DNA of 64,000 bases from Boseongicola sp. SB0665_bin_10 (GTDB taxonomy: Bacteria; Pseudomonadota; Alphaproteobacteria; Rhodobacterales; Rhodobacteraceae). Within the stretch, counting starts at the first letter, position 1; the number at the start of each line of letters is the position of its first letter. The notes beneath the pieces are model-generated. The model did not search any database and had not been told where the DNA came from. It saw only the letters and a program-made list of their open reading frames with translations. Positions 21,032 to 30,604 of the stretch are shown here, piece by piece. A program made the position numbers and the translations under genes. Where the stretch lies: positions 26,545 through 90,544 of the forward strand of contig VXSG01000044.1 of assembly GCA_009838075.1 (NCBI GenBank), given 5' to 3'.

Positions 21032-22036
21032 TCACACGAGACGCACGACGACGTATTCCGTGAGGTCATGCAGCATGTCGCGCAACTCGTGGTCGGGCAG
21101 GCGTTCCAAGGCGCCCTTCGCCCTGGTCGACCATTCAAGCGCCTGTTCCCGCGCAGCGGCCGCCGCGCCGTGCCGGGCGATCAGTTCCAGTGCCCGTTCC
21201 AGGTCGCCGTCCTTCTGCTCTCCCCTCTCGATCGTGCGTTGCCAGAAGGCGCGCTCCTCTGCGCTCGCGCTTGCGACCGCCTTGATCACCGGCAGGGTCA
21301 ACTTCCGCTCGCGGAAGTCGTTGCCCGGTTCCTTTCCGGTGGCGTCGGCATCGCCAAAGTAGTCAAGCAGGTCGTCGGCGATCTGGAACGCGATGCCGAA
21401 TGCGTCACCGAACTCCCGAAGGGCCGCCACCTGTCGTGCGTCAGCGCCTGCAACAATGCCGCCAACTTCCGCGGCGGCGGCAAAGAGCGCTGCCGTCTTC
21501 CCGCGAAGGATGCTCAGGTGCATTTCTTCCGAAGTCTCCAGGCTGGCCGCCGCCGACAGCTGAAGGACCTCGCTCTCGGCAAGAATTGCGGCAGCCTGGG
21601 AAAGTACGCCAAGCACCGGCAGGGAACCGGTCTCGACCATCAACTGGAACGATCTCGCGAAAAGGTAGTCGCCGACAAGAACCGAGGACTTGTTGTCCCA
21701 AAGCAGGTTTGCGGACGGGCGTCCACGCCGCTGCCGGCTTTCGTCCACGACATCGTCATGGAGAAGTGTCGCCGTGTGAATGAACTCCACCGTCGCGGCC
21801 AGCCGGTGATGGTCCTCGCCCCGGTAGCCGAAGAGCCGCGCGACCGCGAGGGTCAGCATCGGGCGCACGCGCTTGCCGCCCGCTTCAACGAGATGCGCGG
21901 CAATCTCCGGAATGAGCGGTGCGTTCCTTGATTGCATCCGCTCCTGGATCAACCGGTCCATTGCGGCGAGGTCATCTTGCAGCGCTTCCGCAAGCAGATG
22001 GTACGGTTTTGCCGAGACGTAGGTATCCAGACTCAT
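21032..22036 (-). CDS. Polyprenyl diphosphate synthase (ubiquinone side-chain type)
   Basis: Trans-isoprenyl diphosphate synthase of 334 residues that builds the long prenyl tail, most likely for ubiquinone. The first aspartate-rich motif is LLHDDVVDESRQRRGRPSAN, preceded by GGKRVRPMLTL, and the second is IADDLLDYFGD. The start ATG 22036 gives the family-like beginning MSLDTYVSAKPYHLLAEAL; the open frame continues upstream only as a shadow. It is divergent from the DUF2007 gene with a 54-base gap that must carry both promoters. Chain length (octa- or decaprenyl) cannot be read with certainty. Confidence 0.93.
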   Translation of the reverse strand: MSLDTYVSAKPYHLLAEALQDDLAAMDRLIQERMQSRNAPLIPEIAAHLVEAGGKRVRPMLTLAVARLFGYRGEDHHRLAATVEFIHTATLLHDDVVDESRQRRGRPSANLLWDNKSSVLVGDYLFARSFQLMVETGSLPVLGVLSQAAAILAESEVLQLSAAASLETSEEMHLSILRGKTAALFAAAAEVGGIVAGADARQVAALREFGDAFGIAFQIADDLLDYFGDADATGKEPGNDFRERKLTLPVIKAVASASAEERAFWQRTIERGEQKDGDLERALELIARHGAAAAAREQALEWSTRAKGALERLPDHELRDMLHDLTEYVVVRLV

Positions 22037-22090
22037 CACACGCCCGTCAGAGGGGTCGACAAACAACTGGGTCTGCCATTTATTCATTTC

Positions 22091-22306
22091 ATGAGAGAGC
22101 TCATGCGCACGAACGACCCCACGTTGATCGCTTTCGCGACGGCCCTCCTTGAGGGCGAGGATATAGACTGCTTTCAGATGGACGTCCACATGAGTGTACT
22201 GGAAGGCTCGATCGGGGTCCTGCCGCGTCGCCTGATGGTTCAAGACAAGGATTACTTCATTGCAAGCAGGATCTTGAAGGACAACGACCTGCCCGTCGTT
22301 CCATGA
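22091..22306 (+). CDS. DUF2007 family protein
   Basis: Small 71-residue protein with the DUF2007 pattern: RELMRTNDPTLIAFATALLE, then EDIDCFQMDVHMSVLEGSIG and RLMVQDKDYFIASRIL. The family is annotated only as putative signal-transducing and its role is unknown. ATG 22091 is used because the domain begins there. The stop overlaps the start of the methyltransferase gene (ATGA), a pairing common in alphaproteobacteria. Confidence 0.85.
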   Translation: MRELMRTNDPTLIAFATALLEGEDIDCFQMDVHMSVLEGSIGVLPRRLMVQDKDYFIASRILKDNDLPVVP

Positions 22307-23055
22307 GTAATATTGTCGCGGACGCCTTCCTGGGGGGCCGCCTGAGAATTCGCCAGCCCGTGACAGGATACCGTGCCGGGTCCGACCCGGTGTTTCTGGC
22401 GGCGTCCGTGCCCGCATCGCCCGGCGACTCGGTTCTCGATCTCGGCACGGGTGCCGGAACCGCGCTGCTCTGCCTGATGGCGCGGGTGCCGGATCTGGCC
22501 GTGACCGGCATAGACTGCAACCCGGACCATGTCAGCCTGGCCCGCGACAATCTCGGTCTCAACCGCCTGGCCGGCACGATTGTCGAAGCCGACATCGCGT
22601 GCTTGCCGGGGAGCGTCACGTCGCGGCGCTTCGACCACGTGATGTTCAATCCGCCGTACTTTGACCGAAGGACCGGGAGCGCTTCCCCGGAGCCGGCGCG
22701 CGAGACCAGCCGAAGCGGGGAGACGGGAACGGAGGCTTGGATTGACGCCGGACTGCGCCGGGCAAGGCCGGGCGGCACCCTGACGTTCATCCAGCGCATT
22801 GAACACTTGCCGCGCATGCTGGCGGGTGTCGGCACGCGCCTGGGAGGCATCCGCGTCCTCCCGATGCAGCCGAGACGCGCCCGCCCGGCGAAGCTCTTCA
22901 TCCTCCAGGGCCGGACAGGCTCGAAGGGCAGGTTTCGCCTGCTTCCACCGATCATCCTGCATGAAGGCGACCGCCATCATCCGGACGGTGGCGACCGTAC
23001 CGAGGCTGCAAACGCGATCCTTCGCGACGCCGCCGCACTCGCCCTCGACGGATGA
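22303..23055 (+). CDS. tRNA1(Val) A37 N6-methyltransferase-like protein
   Basis: SAM-dependent methyltransferase, 250 residues. The SAM site is SVLDLGTGAGTALLCL, the acidic residue after strand 2 is in VTGIDCNPDHV, and the catalytic NPPY motif typical of N6-adenine enzymes is in HVMFNPPYFDRR. The N-terminus, FLGGRLRIRQPVTGYRAGSDPVFL, matches the TrmN6/YfiC family, which methylates A37 of valine tRNA. It is coupled to DUF2007 by a four-base overlap. Confidence 0.87.
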   Translation: MSNIVADAFLGGRLRIRQPVTGYRAGSDPVFLAASVPASPGDSVLDLGTGAGTALLCLMARVPDLAVTGIDCNPDHVSLARDNLGLNRLAGTIVEADIACLPGSVTSRRFDHVMFNPPYFDRRTGSASPEPARETSRSGETGTEAWIDAGLRRARPGGTLTFIQRIEHLPRMLAGVGTRLGGIRVLPMQPRRARPAKLFILQGRTGSKGRFRLLPPIILHEGDRHHPDGGDRTEAANAILRDAAALALDG

Positions 23056-23251
23056 TCGCGCAACGAGGGCCGGTCCCCTTGAGGACATCGCCCCGACGGC
23101 GACTTCACGAGTTCCGCCGAACGGAATTCAGGCGCTTGCCCAAGTCCGGGGCTTCCCGTCCGTCGCGCCGGTACGGGCGCAGGCGGGGCGGCGAAGGGCG
23201 GCCGGCAAGGCCATGCGCCGGGATCGGGTCGGGCCGGACACGGTCCCGGGC

Positions 23252-23280
23252 TGGTTTCCACCCTGGAATCGGCTTTTTTT
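23252..23280 (+). terminator. Candidate intrinsic terminator after the methyltransferase gene
   Basis: TTTCCA-CCC-TGGAA (23255-23268) can form a short hairpin and is followed within five bases by seven T residues (23274-23280). The stem is short with an imperfect extension, so this is only a moderate call. It lies about 200 bases after the methyltransferase stop and before the DUF465 gene. Confidence 0.4.
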
Positions 23281-23349
23281 GGCCATCACGGCGTGACACG
23301 AATCGCATTTCGTGCTCGACTGGCATCACCGAAAAAGAAGGGGAAGCAA

Positions 23350-23520
23350 ATGAACTTGAGTTCGCATCTTCAGGAACTCCGCAAAAGGCACCAGGAACTC
23401 TCGATCGAAGTCGAAACGGCGCAGCGTCGCCCTTCATTCGACGACCTGGCGATCACCGCGCTCAAGAAGCAAAAGCTGAAGATCAAAGAGGAAATCGAGC
23501 GGCTCAGTCACCAGTCATAG
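23350..23520 (+). CDS. DUF465 (YdcH-like) small protein
   Basis: 56-residue protein, NLSSHLQELRKRHQELSIEV ... ALKKQKLKIKEEIERLS. This is the whole DUF465 helical hairpin, with the conserved L..KH..L.......R and LKK.KL..K.. pattern. Function is unknown; members are widespread in proteobacteria. The ATG at 23350 follows GGGGAAGC. It is convergent with the phaB gene. Confidence 0.85.
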   Translation: MNLSSHLQELRKRHQELSIEVETAQRRPSFDDLAITALKKQKLKIKEEIERLSHQS

Positions 23521-23778
23521 ACGACGACACGCTCCGGAACCGGGGGCAGCCTGCAGGCCCTCGCAGAAGCCGACCGACCCCGCCTGCCTCTCGGCCGGTC
23601 AGGCCGGGAAACCAGGCGGCGATTCGGACAAGGTTCCGAATGGCTTGGCACGCCCCTCGGGGCATTGCCAGTAATCTCGCATAGACGGCCGCCAGGTCCA
23701 ACCGTCGCGACGACGCAAGAAGGCCCTCCCGGGAACGCCTGGAACCCAAGGCATCCCCCGGCATGGCTTGGGTCCGCC

Positions 23779-24501
23779 CTACACGAAGAACTGCGCGCCG
23801 TTGGCCGAAATGGTCGAGCCGTTTATGAAACCGGCTCCCTCCGATGCCAGGAACGTCACGCAGCGCGCGATCTCGTCCGGCGCGCCAAGGCGTCCGGCGG
23901 GAATGCCCGCGACGATCTTCTCGCGAATGCCCTCGTCTATCGCCATCACCATCTCGGTCGCGATGTAGCCGGGGCAGACGGCGTTCGCGGTGATCCCCGC
24001 GCGTGCGCCTTCCTGCGCCAGCGACTTCACGATTCCCAGGTCGCCCGCCTTGGTCGCAGCGTAGTTCACCTGCCCGAACTGCCCCTTCTGCCCGTTGATC
24101 GAGCTGATGACGATCACTCGGCCAAACTTCCGTTCCCGCATGCCCGGCCAGACCGGATGCACCGTGTTGAACACGCCGGTCAGATTCGTGGCGACGACGT
24201 CGTTCCATTGCTCTGGCGTCATTCTGTGGAAAGGCGCGTCCCGGGTGATGCCGGCATTGGCCACGATCGTGTCGATCGGTCCGATATCGTTTTCCACGTC
24301 GGCGATTCCGGCGACCGATGCCTCGTAGTCCGCGACGTTCCACTTGTACGTCTTGATGCCGGTCTCGGACGTGAACGCTGCCGCCTTTTCGTCGTTTCCG
24401 GCATATGTCGCGGCAACCTTGTACCCCTCCGCCTTCAATGCCTTCGAAATCGCTTCGCCGATTCCCCGGCTCCCGCCGGTCACAAGTGCTGTACGTGCCA
24501 T
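23779..24501 (-). CDS. phaB: Acetoacetyl-CoA reductase
   Basis: PhaB reduces acetoacetyl-CoA to (R)-3-hydroxybutyryl-CoA with NADPH for polyhydroxybutyrate synthesis. The 240-residue SDR has [24 protein letters not shown], the serine in [16 protein letters not shown] and the pair in [10 protein letters not shown], and it ends with the typical NGAQFFV. The start ATG 24501 follows GGAGGTAGAA. It lies downstream of phaA on the same strand with a 120-base gap. The pathway also feeds the ethylmalonyl-CoA route, one enzyme of which is at 46.3 kb. Confidence 0.94.
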   Translation of the reverse strand: MARTALVTGGSRGIGEAISKALKAEGYKVAATYAGNDEKAAAFTSETGIKTYKWNVADYEASVAGIADVENDIGPIDTIVANAGITRDAPFHRMTPEQWNDVVATNLTGVFNTVHPVWPGMRERKFGRVIVISSINGQKGQFGQVNYAATKAGDLGIVKSLAQEGARAGITANAVCPGYIATEMVMAIDEGIREKIVAGIPAGRLGAPDEIARCVTFLASEGAGFINGSTISANGAQFFV

Positions 24502-24621
24502 TTCTACCTCCAACATGGTCTGGCAATGCCAAGGCGCCGTCCGGCACCTCCAGGCTCGAATTCGGTGCGCTCCGAGGCGGATGGCCGAATGCCGTCCCGG
24601 GCCGCGGCCCCGGTCACGTCT

Positions 24622-25797
24622 TCACGGCCGCTCCACGCAGAGCGCAACGCCCATCCCGCCGCCGATGCAAAGCGTGGCGAGGCCCTTCTTCGCGTCGCGG
24701 CGCTTCATCTCGAAGAGCAGCGTGTTCAGGACCCGTGCGCCGGAAGCACCGATCGGATGACCGATGGCGATCGCGCCGCCGTTGACGTTCACGATCCCGG
24801 GATCCCAGCCCATGTCCTTGTTGACGGCGCAGGCCTGCGCAGCGAATGCCTCGTTCGCTTCGATCAGGTCCAGGTCGTCGATCTTCCACCCCGCCTTTTC
24901 GAGCGCCTTGCGGCTTGCGTAGATCGGCCCGACGCCCATGATCGAGGGATCCAGTCCGGCCGTGGCGTAGGACACGATGCGAGCCAGTGGCTCGATGCCG
25001 CGCCGTTCGGCCTCCTCCGCGCTCATGAGAAGGACGCCGGCGGCGCCGTCATTGATGCCCGAGGCGTTGCCGGCCGTCACCGACCCTTCCCTGCTGAAGG
25101 CCGGCCTGAGCTTTTGCATGTTCTCGATCGTCGCGCCGTGGCGGACATATTCGTCCTTGTCGACCACGATGTCGCCCTTCCGGGTCTTGACCGTGAAAGG
25201 AACGATTTCGTCGTCAAACTTGCCCGCCTTCTGCGCCGCCTCGGCCTTGTTCTGGCTCGCCACCGCGAACTCATCCTGCTGGTCGCGGCTGATCTGCCAC
25301 TTTTCCGCGACGTTCTCGGCCGTCTGTCCCATGTGATAGCCATGGAACGCGTCCAGCAGTCCATCGCTGAGCATCGTGTCGACAAGCTTCACGTCACCCA
25401 TTTTCTTGCCCGAACGAAGGGCCTGCGCATGTGGGCTGATCGACATGTTTTCCTGTCCGCCCGCAGCCACGATCCCGGCATCTCCCAGCTGAATGTGCTG
25501 CGCCCCGATCGCCACGGCGCGCAAGCCGGAACCGCAGAGCTGGTTGATTCCCCACGCCGCGCTCTCGACCGGAAGGCCGGCATTCACGTGCGCCTGCCGG
25601 GCCGGGTTCTGGCCCTGCCCCGCATTCAGCACTTGACCCAATATGGTCTCGGACACCTCGTCCTTTTCGACGCCGGCGCGCGACACGAGCTCTTCAAGAA
25701 CCGCGGTTCCCAGGTCGTGGGCCGGCGTGTCGGCGAAACTGCCGTTGAAGCTGCCGACCGGAGTGCGGGCCGCAGATGCGATGACGACATTGGTCAT
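24622..25797 (-). CDS. phaA: Acetyl-CoA C-acetyltransferase
   Basis: Thiolase that joins two acetyl-CoA to acetoacetyl-CoA, the first step of polyhydroxybutyrate synthesis. The 391-residue protein has the nucleophile cysteine in [11 protein letters not shown], the histidine in [14 protein letters not shown] and the second cysteine in [13 protein letters not shown] 25797 follows GGAGGAATTCACC; the open frame continues upstream without another good site. It is followed by phaB, and the pair is a standard phaAB unit. The polymerase phaC is not in the window. Confidence 0.95.
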   Translation of the reverse strand: MTNVVIASAARTPVGSFNGSFADTPAHDLGTAVLEELVSRAGVEKDEVSETILGQVLNAGQGQNPARQAHVNAGLPVESAAWGINQLCGSGLRAVAIGAQHIQLGDAGIVAAGGQENMSISPHAQALRSGKKMGDVKLVDTMLSDGLLDAFHGYHMGQTAENVAEKWQISRDQQDEFAVASQNKAEAAQKAGKFDDEIVPFTVKTRKGDIVVDKDEYVRHGATIENMQKLRPAFSREGSVTAGNASGINDGAAGVLLMSAEEAERRGIEPLARIVSYATAGLDPSIMGVGPIYASRKALEKAGWKIDDLDLIEANEAFAAQACAVNKDMGWDPGIVNVNGGAIAIGHPIGASGARVLNTLLFEMKRRDAKKGLATLCIGGGMGVALCVERP

Positions 25798-25894
25798 TGG
25801 TGAATTCCTCCTGGCTTGCCTGCGGGTCAACTGCTTCACCCGCGACTTCGCGCGCACATTATGCAGGTGCAGAAAAAATTCAACGGGCGAATCG

Positions 25895-26791
25895 TCACCC
25901 CCTGCGCATACCCGTCATGTCCCAGCGTCCGTAGTATTGGGCCACCACGTGGCGCGCCTCCGCAAAGAACAGCCATCTCTGGATCAAGGCGCCCAGAAGA
26001 TGGCTTGCCGCCGCAGGAACCACGAGAAAATGCGTGAACGGCAGGAGCAGCAAGACAACCGGAATCACCGTGAACAGCAGTACCGATGCGACCTTCAGTG
26101 CCAGCGCGTGCCTGCGCGCGACCTGAAACACCATTTCCCGGGTCAGGTAGCTTTCTCCCGTATGGGGCGACTCGAACGCCCGAACCCTTCCGACATGACC
26201 AAGACCCGTCGCCGTCGCCAAGTCCGTTTCGGTCGCCTTCTCGCGTCGTTCCTGATCGATCCAGGCGGCGACCTGAACGACGCCCAGGAGCGGTAACGCC
26301 CACAGCGCCACGGACACGCGACCCGTCATGAGCGCACCTCCTGCCAGCGCGAATCCCAGGAAGAGCGCGGGCGGCGACCAATGGTTCCAGCGAGGCACCG
26401 TTCGCATCTGCAGATAGATCATGGACGTCGCAAACACGGTTGCGACGGAAAGAACACCGCCGGCAACGCCCGGCACGCGCCAGGCCTGGTCCAGGAAGAC
26501 GAGGCCGATTCCATACGGCGCCATCGCGGACAATGCGAGCAGCGACACCCAGGCCTCGCGGCTCAGCCAGGATGATCGCCATTGCGTGAACGCCTTGAGC
26601 GCCCTTTCGGGATGGCCCAGGTGAAATGTCGACGCGAGGAGACCGCTGACAGCAAGTGAATAGGCGACAAAAAGGAAGGCAAACGCGGACCAGCCCATTG
26701 GTGGCACGGGATCAAGCCCGAGAAACGCCAGCATGCCGAAGCCAAGGCCCGACAGCGTCGTGAACAGGATGATGGACGGCGCCGGATGCAT
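25895..26791 (-). CDS. Membrane anchor subunit of DMSO-reductase-family enzyme, SoeC/DmsC-like
   Basis: 298-residue integral membrane protein with about eight hydrophobic spans, starting [20 protein letters not shown] and containing [28 protein letters not shown], a stretch typical of DmsC-type quinone-interacting anchors. It links the cytoplasmic FeS and molybdopterin subunits to the quinone pool. Its start overlaps the stop of the FeS-subunit gene by one base. With the two upstream genes it forms a three-subunit complex; the best match to the architecture is the SoeABC sulfite dehydrogenase, but a generic DMSO-reductase-like enzyme cannot be excluded. Confidence 0.82.
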   Translation of the reverse strand: MHPAPSIILFTTLSGLGFGMLAFLGLDPVPPMGWSAFAFLFVAYSLAVSGLLASTFHLGHPERALKAFTQWRSSWLSREAWVSLLALSAMAPYGIGLVFLDQAWRVPGVAGGVLSVATVFATSMIYLQMRTVPRWNHWSPPALFLGFALAGGALMTGRVSVALWALPLLGVVQVAAWIDQERREKATETDLATATGLGHVGRVRAFESPHTGESYLTREMVFQVARRHALALKVASVLLFTVIPVVLLLLPFTHFLVVPAAASHLLGALIQRWLFFAEARHVVAQYYGRWDMTGMRRG

Positions 26792-27540
26792 CAGGGCAGC
26801 GTTGACAGCGTGCGATCAAGCCAGCCGACAAACCCCTTGGAATCCTCTGCAACCGGTTCAAGGAAGGGCGCGAGAACGTCCAGTTCGGGCACCTCGTCCT
26901 TCGGACGGGGCGGCAGATAGCGGTTGACGGGCGCCGTTCCCTGCTCGGGCATGAGCTCGATTCCTCCGCGCTCGGCGACCAGCCTGGAGACATCGCTCTC
27001 GGGATCCGAAAGGTCCCCGAAATGCCTCGCGCCGGCCGGGCAGGTGCGGACGCAGGCAGGCTGGCGGTCCTCCTCGGGCAGGTTCTCGTTGTAGATGCGG
27101 TCCACGCAAAGGGTGCATTTCTTCATTACCTGCTCTTCCGGATCCATCTCCCGGGCGCCGTAAGGGCAGGCCCAGGCGCAAAGCCCGCAGCCGATGCAGT
27201 CACTCTCGTTGACGAGCACGATCCCGTCTTCCGCGCGCTTGTAGCTGGCACCGGTCGGGCAAACCGTGACGCAGGGCGCATCGGCGCAATGAAGGCAGCT
27301 CTTCGGGAAGTGGACGACCTGCGCCGGACCCGTCGCAGGCTGAATCTCGTAGGAGTGGATCCGGTTGAGAAAGCTGCCCACCGGATTCGGGCCGTAGGCG
27401 TCGGCATCCGCAAGCGGCGCGCCGTAGTTTTCGGTGTTCCATCCCTTGCAGGCCGTGACGCAGGCATGGCACCCGACACAGGTGTCCAGGTCGATGACAA
27501 GGCCAAGCGACCTTTCCGTATGGCTGGGCAGGGACGTCAC
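26791..27540 (-). CDS. 4Fe-4S ferredoxin-type subunit, SoeB/DmsB-like
   Basis: Electron-transfer subunit with four 4Fe-4S clusters, 249 residues. Cysteine clusters are visible in order: CVGCHACVTAC, CLHCADAPCVTVC, CIGCGLCAWAC, CTLCVDRIYNE and CVRTC. The GTG at 27540 gives VTSLPSHTERSLGLVIDLDTC, which matches how such subunits begin; the frame stays open upstream to about 27650, so a longer form is possible. It transfers electrons between the molybdopterin subunit and the membrane anchor. Confidence 0.88.
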   Translation of the reverse strand: MTSLPSHTERSLGLVIDLDTCVGCHACVTACKGWNTENYGAPLADADAYGPNPVGSFLNRIHSYEIQPATGPAQVVHFPKSCLHCADAPCVTVCPTGASYKRAEDGIVLVNESDCIGCGLCAWACPYGAREMDPEEQVMKKCTLCVDRIYNENLPEEDRQPACVRTCPAGARHFGDLSDPESDVSRLVAERGGIELMPEQGTAPVNRYLPPRPKDEVPELDVLAPFLEPVAEDSKGFVGWLDRTLSTLP

Positions 27541-27649
27541 GCCGGAATCTCGCAAGTCACGCCAGCCGGACCGGCCCAAGGGCACCGCAAGAGCCGGAGC
27601 GGCAGGGGGCTTCCGCTGCGACGCGCAGCCACGGCCGTAGGACCTTGCA

Positions 27650-30457
27650 TCATGCGCCGCTCTTCTGGGCGACGAACGCCGGGGCCTTGGCGACCGGGCT
27701 CGCCTGGGGCGGATGGCTCGGCTGTGTCTCGACGGGCGCGGCGACCTTTTCGATCCTGACCCGCAAGTCGAACCAGGCAGCCTGGCCGGTGACCGGATCG
27801 GAATTGGCCCAGCGCAGCCCGTCGCCCCGCGGCGGCAGCAATTCGTGGATGAGGTGGTTGAGCAGGAACCCCCTTGTCGCCTCCGGCGCGTTCTCATGCA
27901 GCGACCAGGCGCCCTTTCGCTTTCCGATCGCGTTCCAGGTCCAGACCGTGTTCTCGTTCAGCGCCGCCATGTGCGCGACGGGCACGACAACCTCTCCGTG
28001 CGGCGAGCTGAGGCGCGCCCAGTCGCCGTCCCGAAACCCCTCGGCCTCCCAGATCTTCGTCGGGACATAGAGCGGGTTTCGGCCGTGGATCTGTCTCAGC
28101 CACGCGTTTTGGGAGCCCCAGGAATGATACATCGCCATCGGCCGCTGCGTGACCGCATGGACGTCGTAGCCGGTCTCGCCCGACGCGTGTGGCGGATACC
28201 ACAGCGGAAGGGGATCCATCACCTCCGCGTAGCGGGCCTTCAGGTGCTCCGGCGGAGAGAGGCGATGACGACCTTCGGCAGCCAGCTGGAAGCGGCGCAA
28301 CGGCTCGCACCAGAGGCTGAACAGGTAAGGGGCGGGTCCGTTGGCAAGTCCCATGGAGACCGCCCAGTCCTGATACTCCATGTTCCACGGCTTGTAGAAC
28401 GCGGCCTGTTCCGGGACGTGTCCGATCCAGAAACCGCCGTTCTCGACGTATTTCGAGACCTGGTTCCGATTCGGGGCGCCACGCCCATGTTCCGCGCCCG
28501 CGCCGCGCCAGCCGGCAAGCGGGCCGATGCCGGGCGCCCGTTCGTGGCTCTGAATGTAGTCGGCGTAGTCCTTGTACGTTGGCGATCCGTCCGCGTTCAC
28601 GAATCCGGGCAGGCCAAGCCGGGCGCCAAGGTCACAAAGGACCGACTGGAAGCCGCGCACGTCGCGGTCCGGTTCGACCACAGGCCAGCGGATGGCGTCG
28701 GCGACCGCATCGGGCTCGCAGATGGGACGGTCAAGGAGCGAAATGCAGTCATGCCGCTCGAGATACGTGGTGTCGGGCAGGATCAGGTCCGCGTAGGCCA
28801 CCATCTCCGACGAGTAGGCGTCCGAGTAGATTATCCGGGGGATCACGTATTCGCCGCTGTCATCCCTGTCGGTCAGCATCTTCATGACGCCGGACGTGTT
28901 CATCGACGAGTTCCATGCCATGTTCGCCATGTAGAGAAGCATGGTGTCGATCCTGTAGGGATCTCCGGCATGCGCGTTCGAGATGAGCATGTGCATGAGT
29001 CCGTGGGCGCTCATCGGGTTCTCCCACGAAAACGCCTTGTCGATGCGCCTGGGCCTGCCGTCCTCGTCGACCAGGAGATCATCGGGTCCATGGACAAAGC
29101 CGAGCAATGGTCCGTCGAGCGGCTGACCTGGCGTCACGCCTGCATGGGGCTTCGGGTGAATCGTCGCGGGCTTTGGATATGGCGGCTTGAACCGGAAGCC
29201 GCCGGGAACCTCGACGCTGCCCAGAATGATCTGCAGGAGATGCAGCGCCCGGCAGGTCTGGAAGCCGTTGGCGTGCGCGCTGATCCCGCGCATGGCATGG
29301 AAGCTGACCGGGCGGCCGATCATCCTTGAATGGGTTTCGCCCCGAAAGTCGGTCCACTCCCGCTCAAGCTCGATCGCCTCGTCAAATGCGACGCGGGCAA
29401 GCTCCGCCGCGACTGCACGAATGCGGTCCGCCTCGATTCCGACCCTTGATGCCACGGCCTCCGGCGCGAATTCGTCGCTCAGGTACTTGTCGGCCATGTG
29501 CTGCAGCACGGTGCGGTGCGAAGCCCCTCCGGCACGGTGAACGGCCGAAAGGTCAGGCTGGATCCCCGGCGCGTCATGGGCCGCGATCTCTCCGGTCCGA
29601 CGGTCGATGACGAGCTTCTTGCCGGCCTCGTTGGCCAGGAGCAGCCCGAACTCGTCGGACGTGCTGTCGCCGTTCACGAGGCATGGCGCGTCCGTGAAAC
29701 GCGCGAGATAGTCAAGATCGATCCGGCCGGCCTTCATCAGGCAATGGACCAGCGACAGTATGAACAGCCCGTCCGTTCCCGGCGTTATGCCCAGCCATTC
29801 ATCTGCGACCGCATTGTATCCGGTTCGAACGGGATTGACCCCGATGATCCGTGCGCCCCGCGCCTTCAGCTTGCCGATGCCCATCTTGATGGGGTTTGAA
29901 TCGTGATCCTCGGCAACGCCGAAGATCATGAAGAGTTTCGTGCGGTCCCAGTCGGGCTGACCGAATTCCCAGAAGGCCCCGCCCATCGTGTAGATGCCGG
30001 CTGCCGCCATGTTGACGGAACAGAATCCGCCGTGCGCAGCGTAATTCGGGGTCCCGAATGCCTGCGCCCAGTAGGACGTGAGGCTCTGCGACTGGTCCCG
30101 TCCGGTGAAGAACGCGAACCGCGACTGATCGGTCTCGCGCAACGGTTTCAGCCAGGACACGGCGGTCTCAAGGGCCTCGTCCCAGGAAATCTCCTCGAAC
30201 CGGCCGGAGCCTCTCGGCCCGGCACGCTTCATCGGAGCTCGCAGCCTGGCGGGGGAGAGATGCTGCATTATGCCCGAAGAGCCCTTCGCGCAAAGGACGC
30301 CCCTGTTGACGGGATGGTCCCTGTTGCCCTCGATGTAGGCGACCCGGCCAGCCTTCATGTGAACGTTGATGCCGCAGCGGCAGGCGCACATGTAGCACGT
30401 GGTCTTGCGGACCTCGTCGGACACCTTGGGCGATGTATCGACTTTCGGCGCGTTCAT
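27650..30457 (-). CDS. Molybdopterin oxidoreductase catalytic subunit, SoeA-like
   Basis: 935-residue member of the DMSO reductase superfamily. The N-terminal 4Fe-4S cysteines are C21, C24, C28 and C56 (TCYMCACRCG; VLCAKG). There is no Tat signal, so the enzyme is cytoplasmic. The region GGFCSVNMAAAGIYTMGGA offers a cysteine as candidate Mo ligand. The C-terminal molybdopterin dinucleotide domain includes YHSWGSQNAW and RLSSPHGEVVVPV. Lack of a Tat signal plus FeS and membrane subunits fits SoeABC, the cytoplasmic membrane-bound sulfite dehydrogenase of roseobacters and purple sulfur bacteria. Substrate assignment is an inference. Confidence 0.85.
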   Translation of the reverse strand: MNAPKVDTSPKVSDEVRKTTCYMCACRCGINVHMKAGRVAYIEGNRDHPVNRGVLCAKGSSGIMQHLSPARLRAPMKRAGPRGSGRFEEISWDEALETAVSWLKPLRETDQSRFAFFTGRDQSQSLTSYWAQAFGTPNYAAHGGFCSVNMAAAGIYTMGGAFWEFGQPDWDRTKLFMIFGVAEDHDSNPIKMGIGKLKARGARIIGVNPVRTGYNAVADEWLGITPGTDGLFILSLVHCLMKAGRIDLDYLARFTDAPCLVNGDSTSDEFGLLLANEAGKKLVIDRRTGEIAAHDAPGIQPDLSAVHRAGGASHRTVLQHMADKYLSDEFAPEAVASRVGIEADRIRAVAAELARVAFDEAIELEREWTDFRGETHSRMIGRPVSFHAMRGISAHANGFQTCRALHLLQIILGSVEVPGGFRFKPPYPKPATIHPKPHAGVTPGQPLDGPLLGFVHGPDDLLVDEDGRPRRIDKAFSWENPMSAHGLMHMLISNAHAGDPYRIDTMLLYMANMAWNSSMNTSGVMKMLTDRDDSGEYVIPRIIYSDAYSSEMVAYADLILPDTTYLERHDCISLLDRPICEPDAVADAIRWPVVEPDRDVRGFQSVLCDLGARLGLPGFVNADGSPTYKDYADYIQSHERAPGIGPLAGWRGAGAEHGRGAPNRNQVSKYVENGGFWIGHVPEQAAFYKPWNMEYQDWAVSMGLANGPAPYLFSLWCEPLRRFQLAAEGRHRLSPPEHLKARYAEVMDPLPLWYPPHASGETGYDVHAVTQRPMAMYHSWGSQNAWLRQIHGRNPLYVPTKIWEAEGFRDGDWARLSSPHGEVVVPVAHMAALNENTVWTWNAIGKRKGAWSLHENAPEATRGFLLNHLIHELLPPRGDGLRWANSDPVTGQAAWFDLRVRIEKVAAPVETQPSHPPQASPVAKAPAFVAQKSGA

Positions 30458-30604
30458 CCCGTCTCTTGGTCCCCAACCGTCCTGCCGCAGGTGTCGCCAA
30501 GGGCTGGGCGATGCAAGGATCAGATCATTCCCTCCCGACCCCGGTCATCGCTTGCCATTCGCGCGCAGCACTGCAAGACCTGCGACAGAAAGCGGGGAAT
30601 CGCA

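Noticed and set aside
27713..29329. 538-codon plus-strand open frame opposite the SoeA-like gene
   Set aside because: Arg/Val/Asp-rich shadow; the antisense strand encodes a complete molybdoenzyme.
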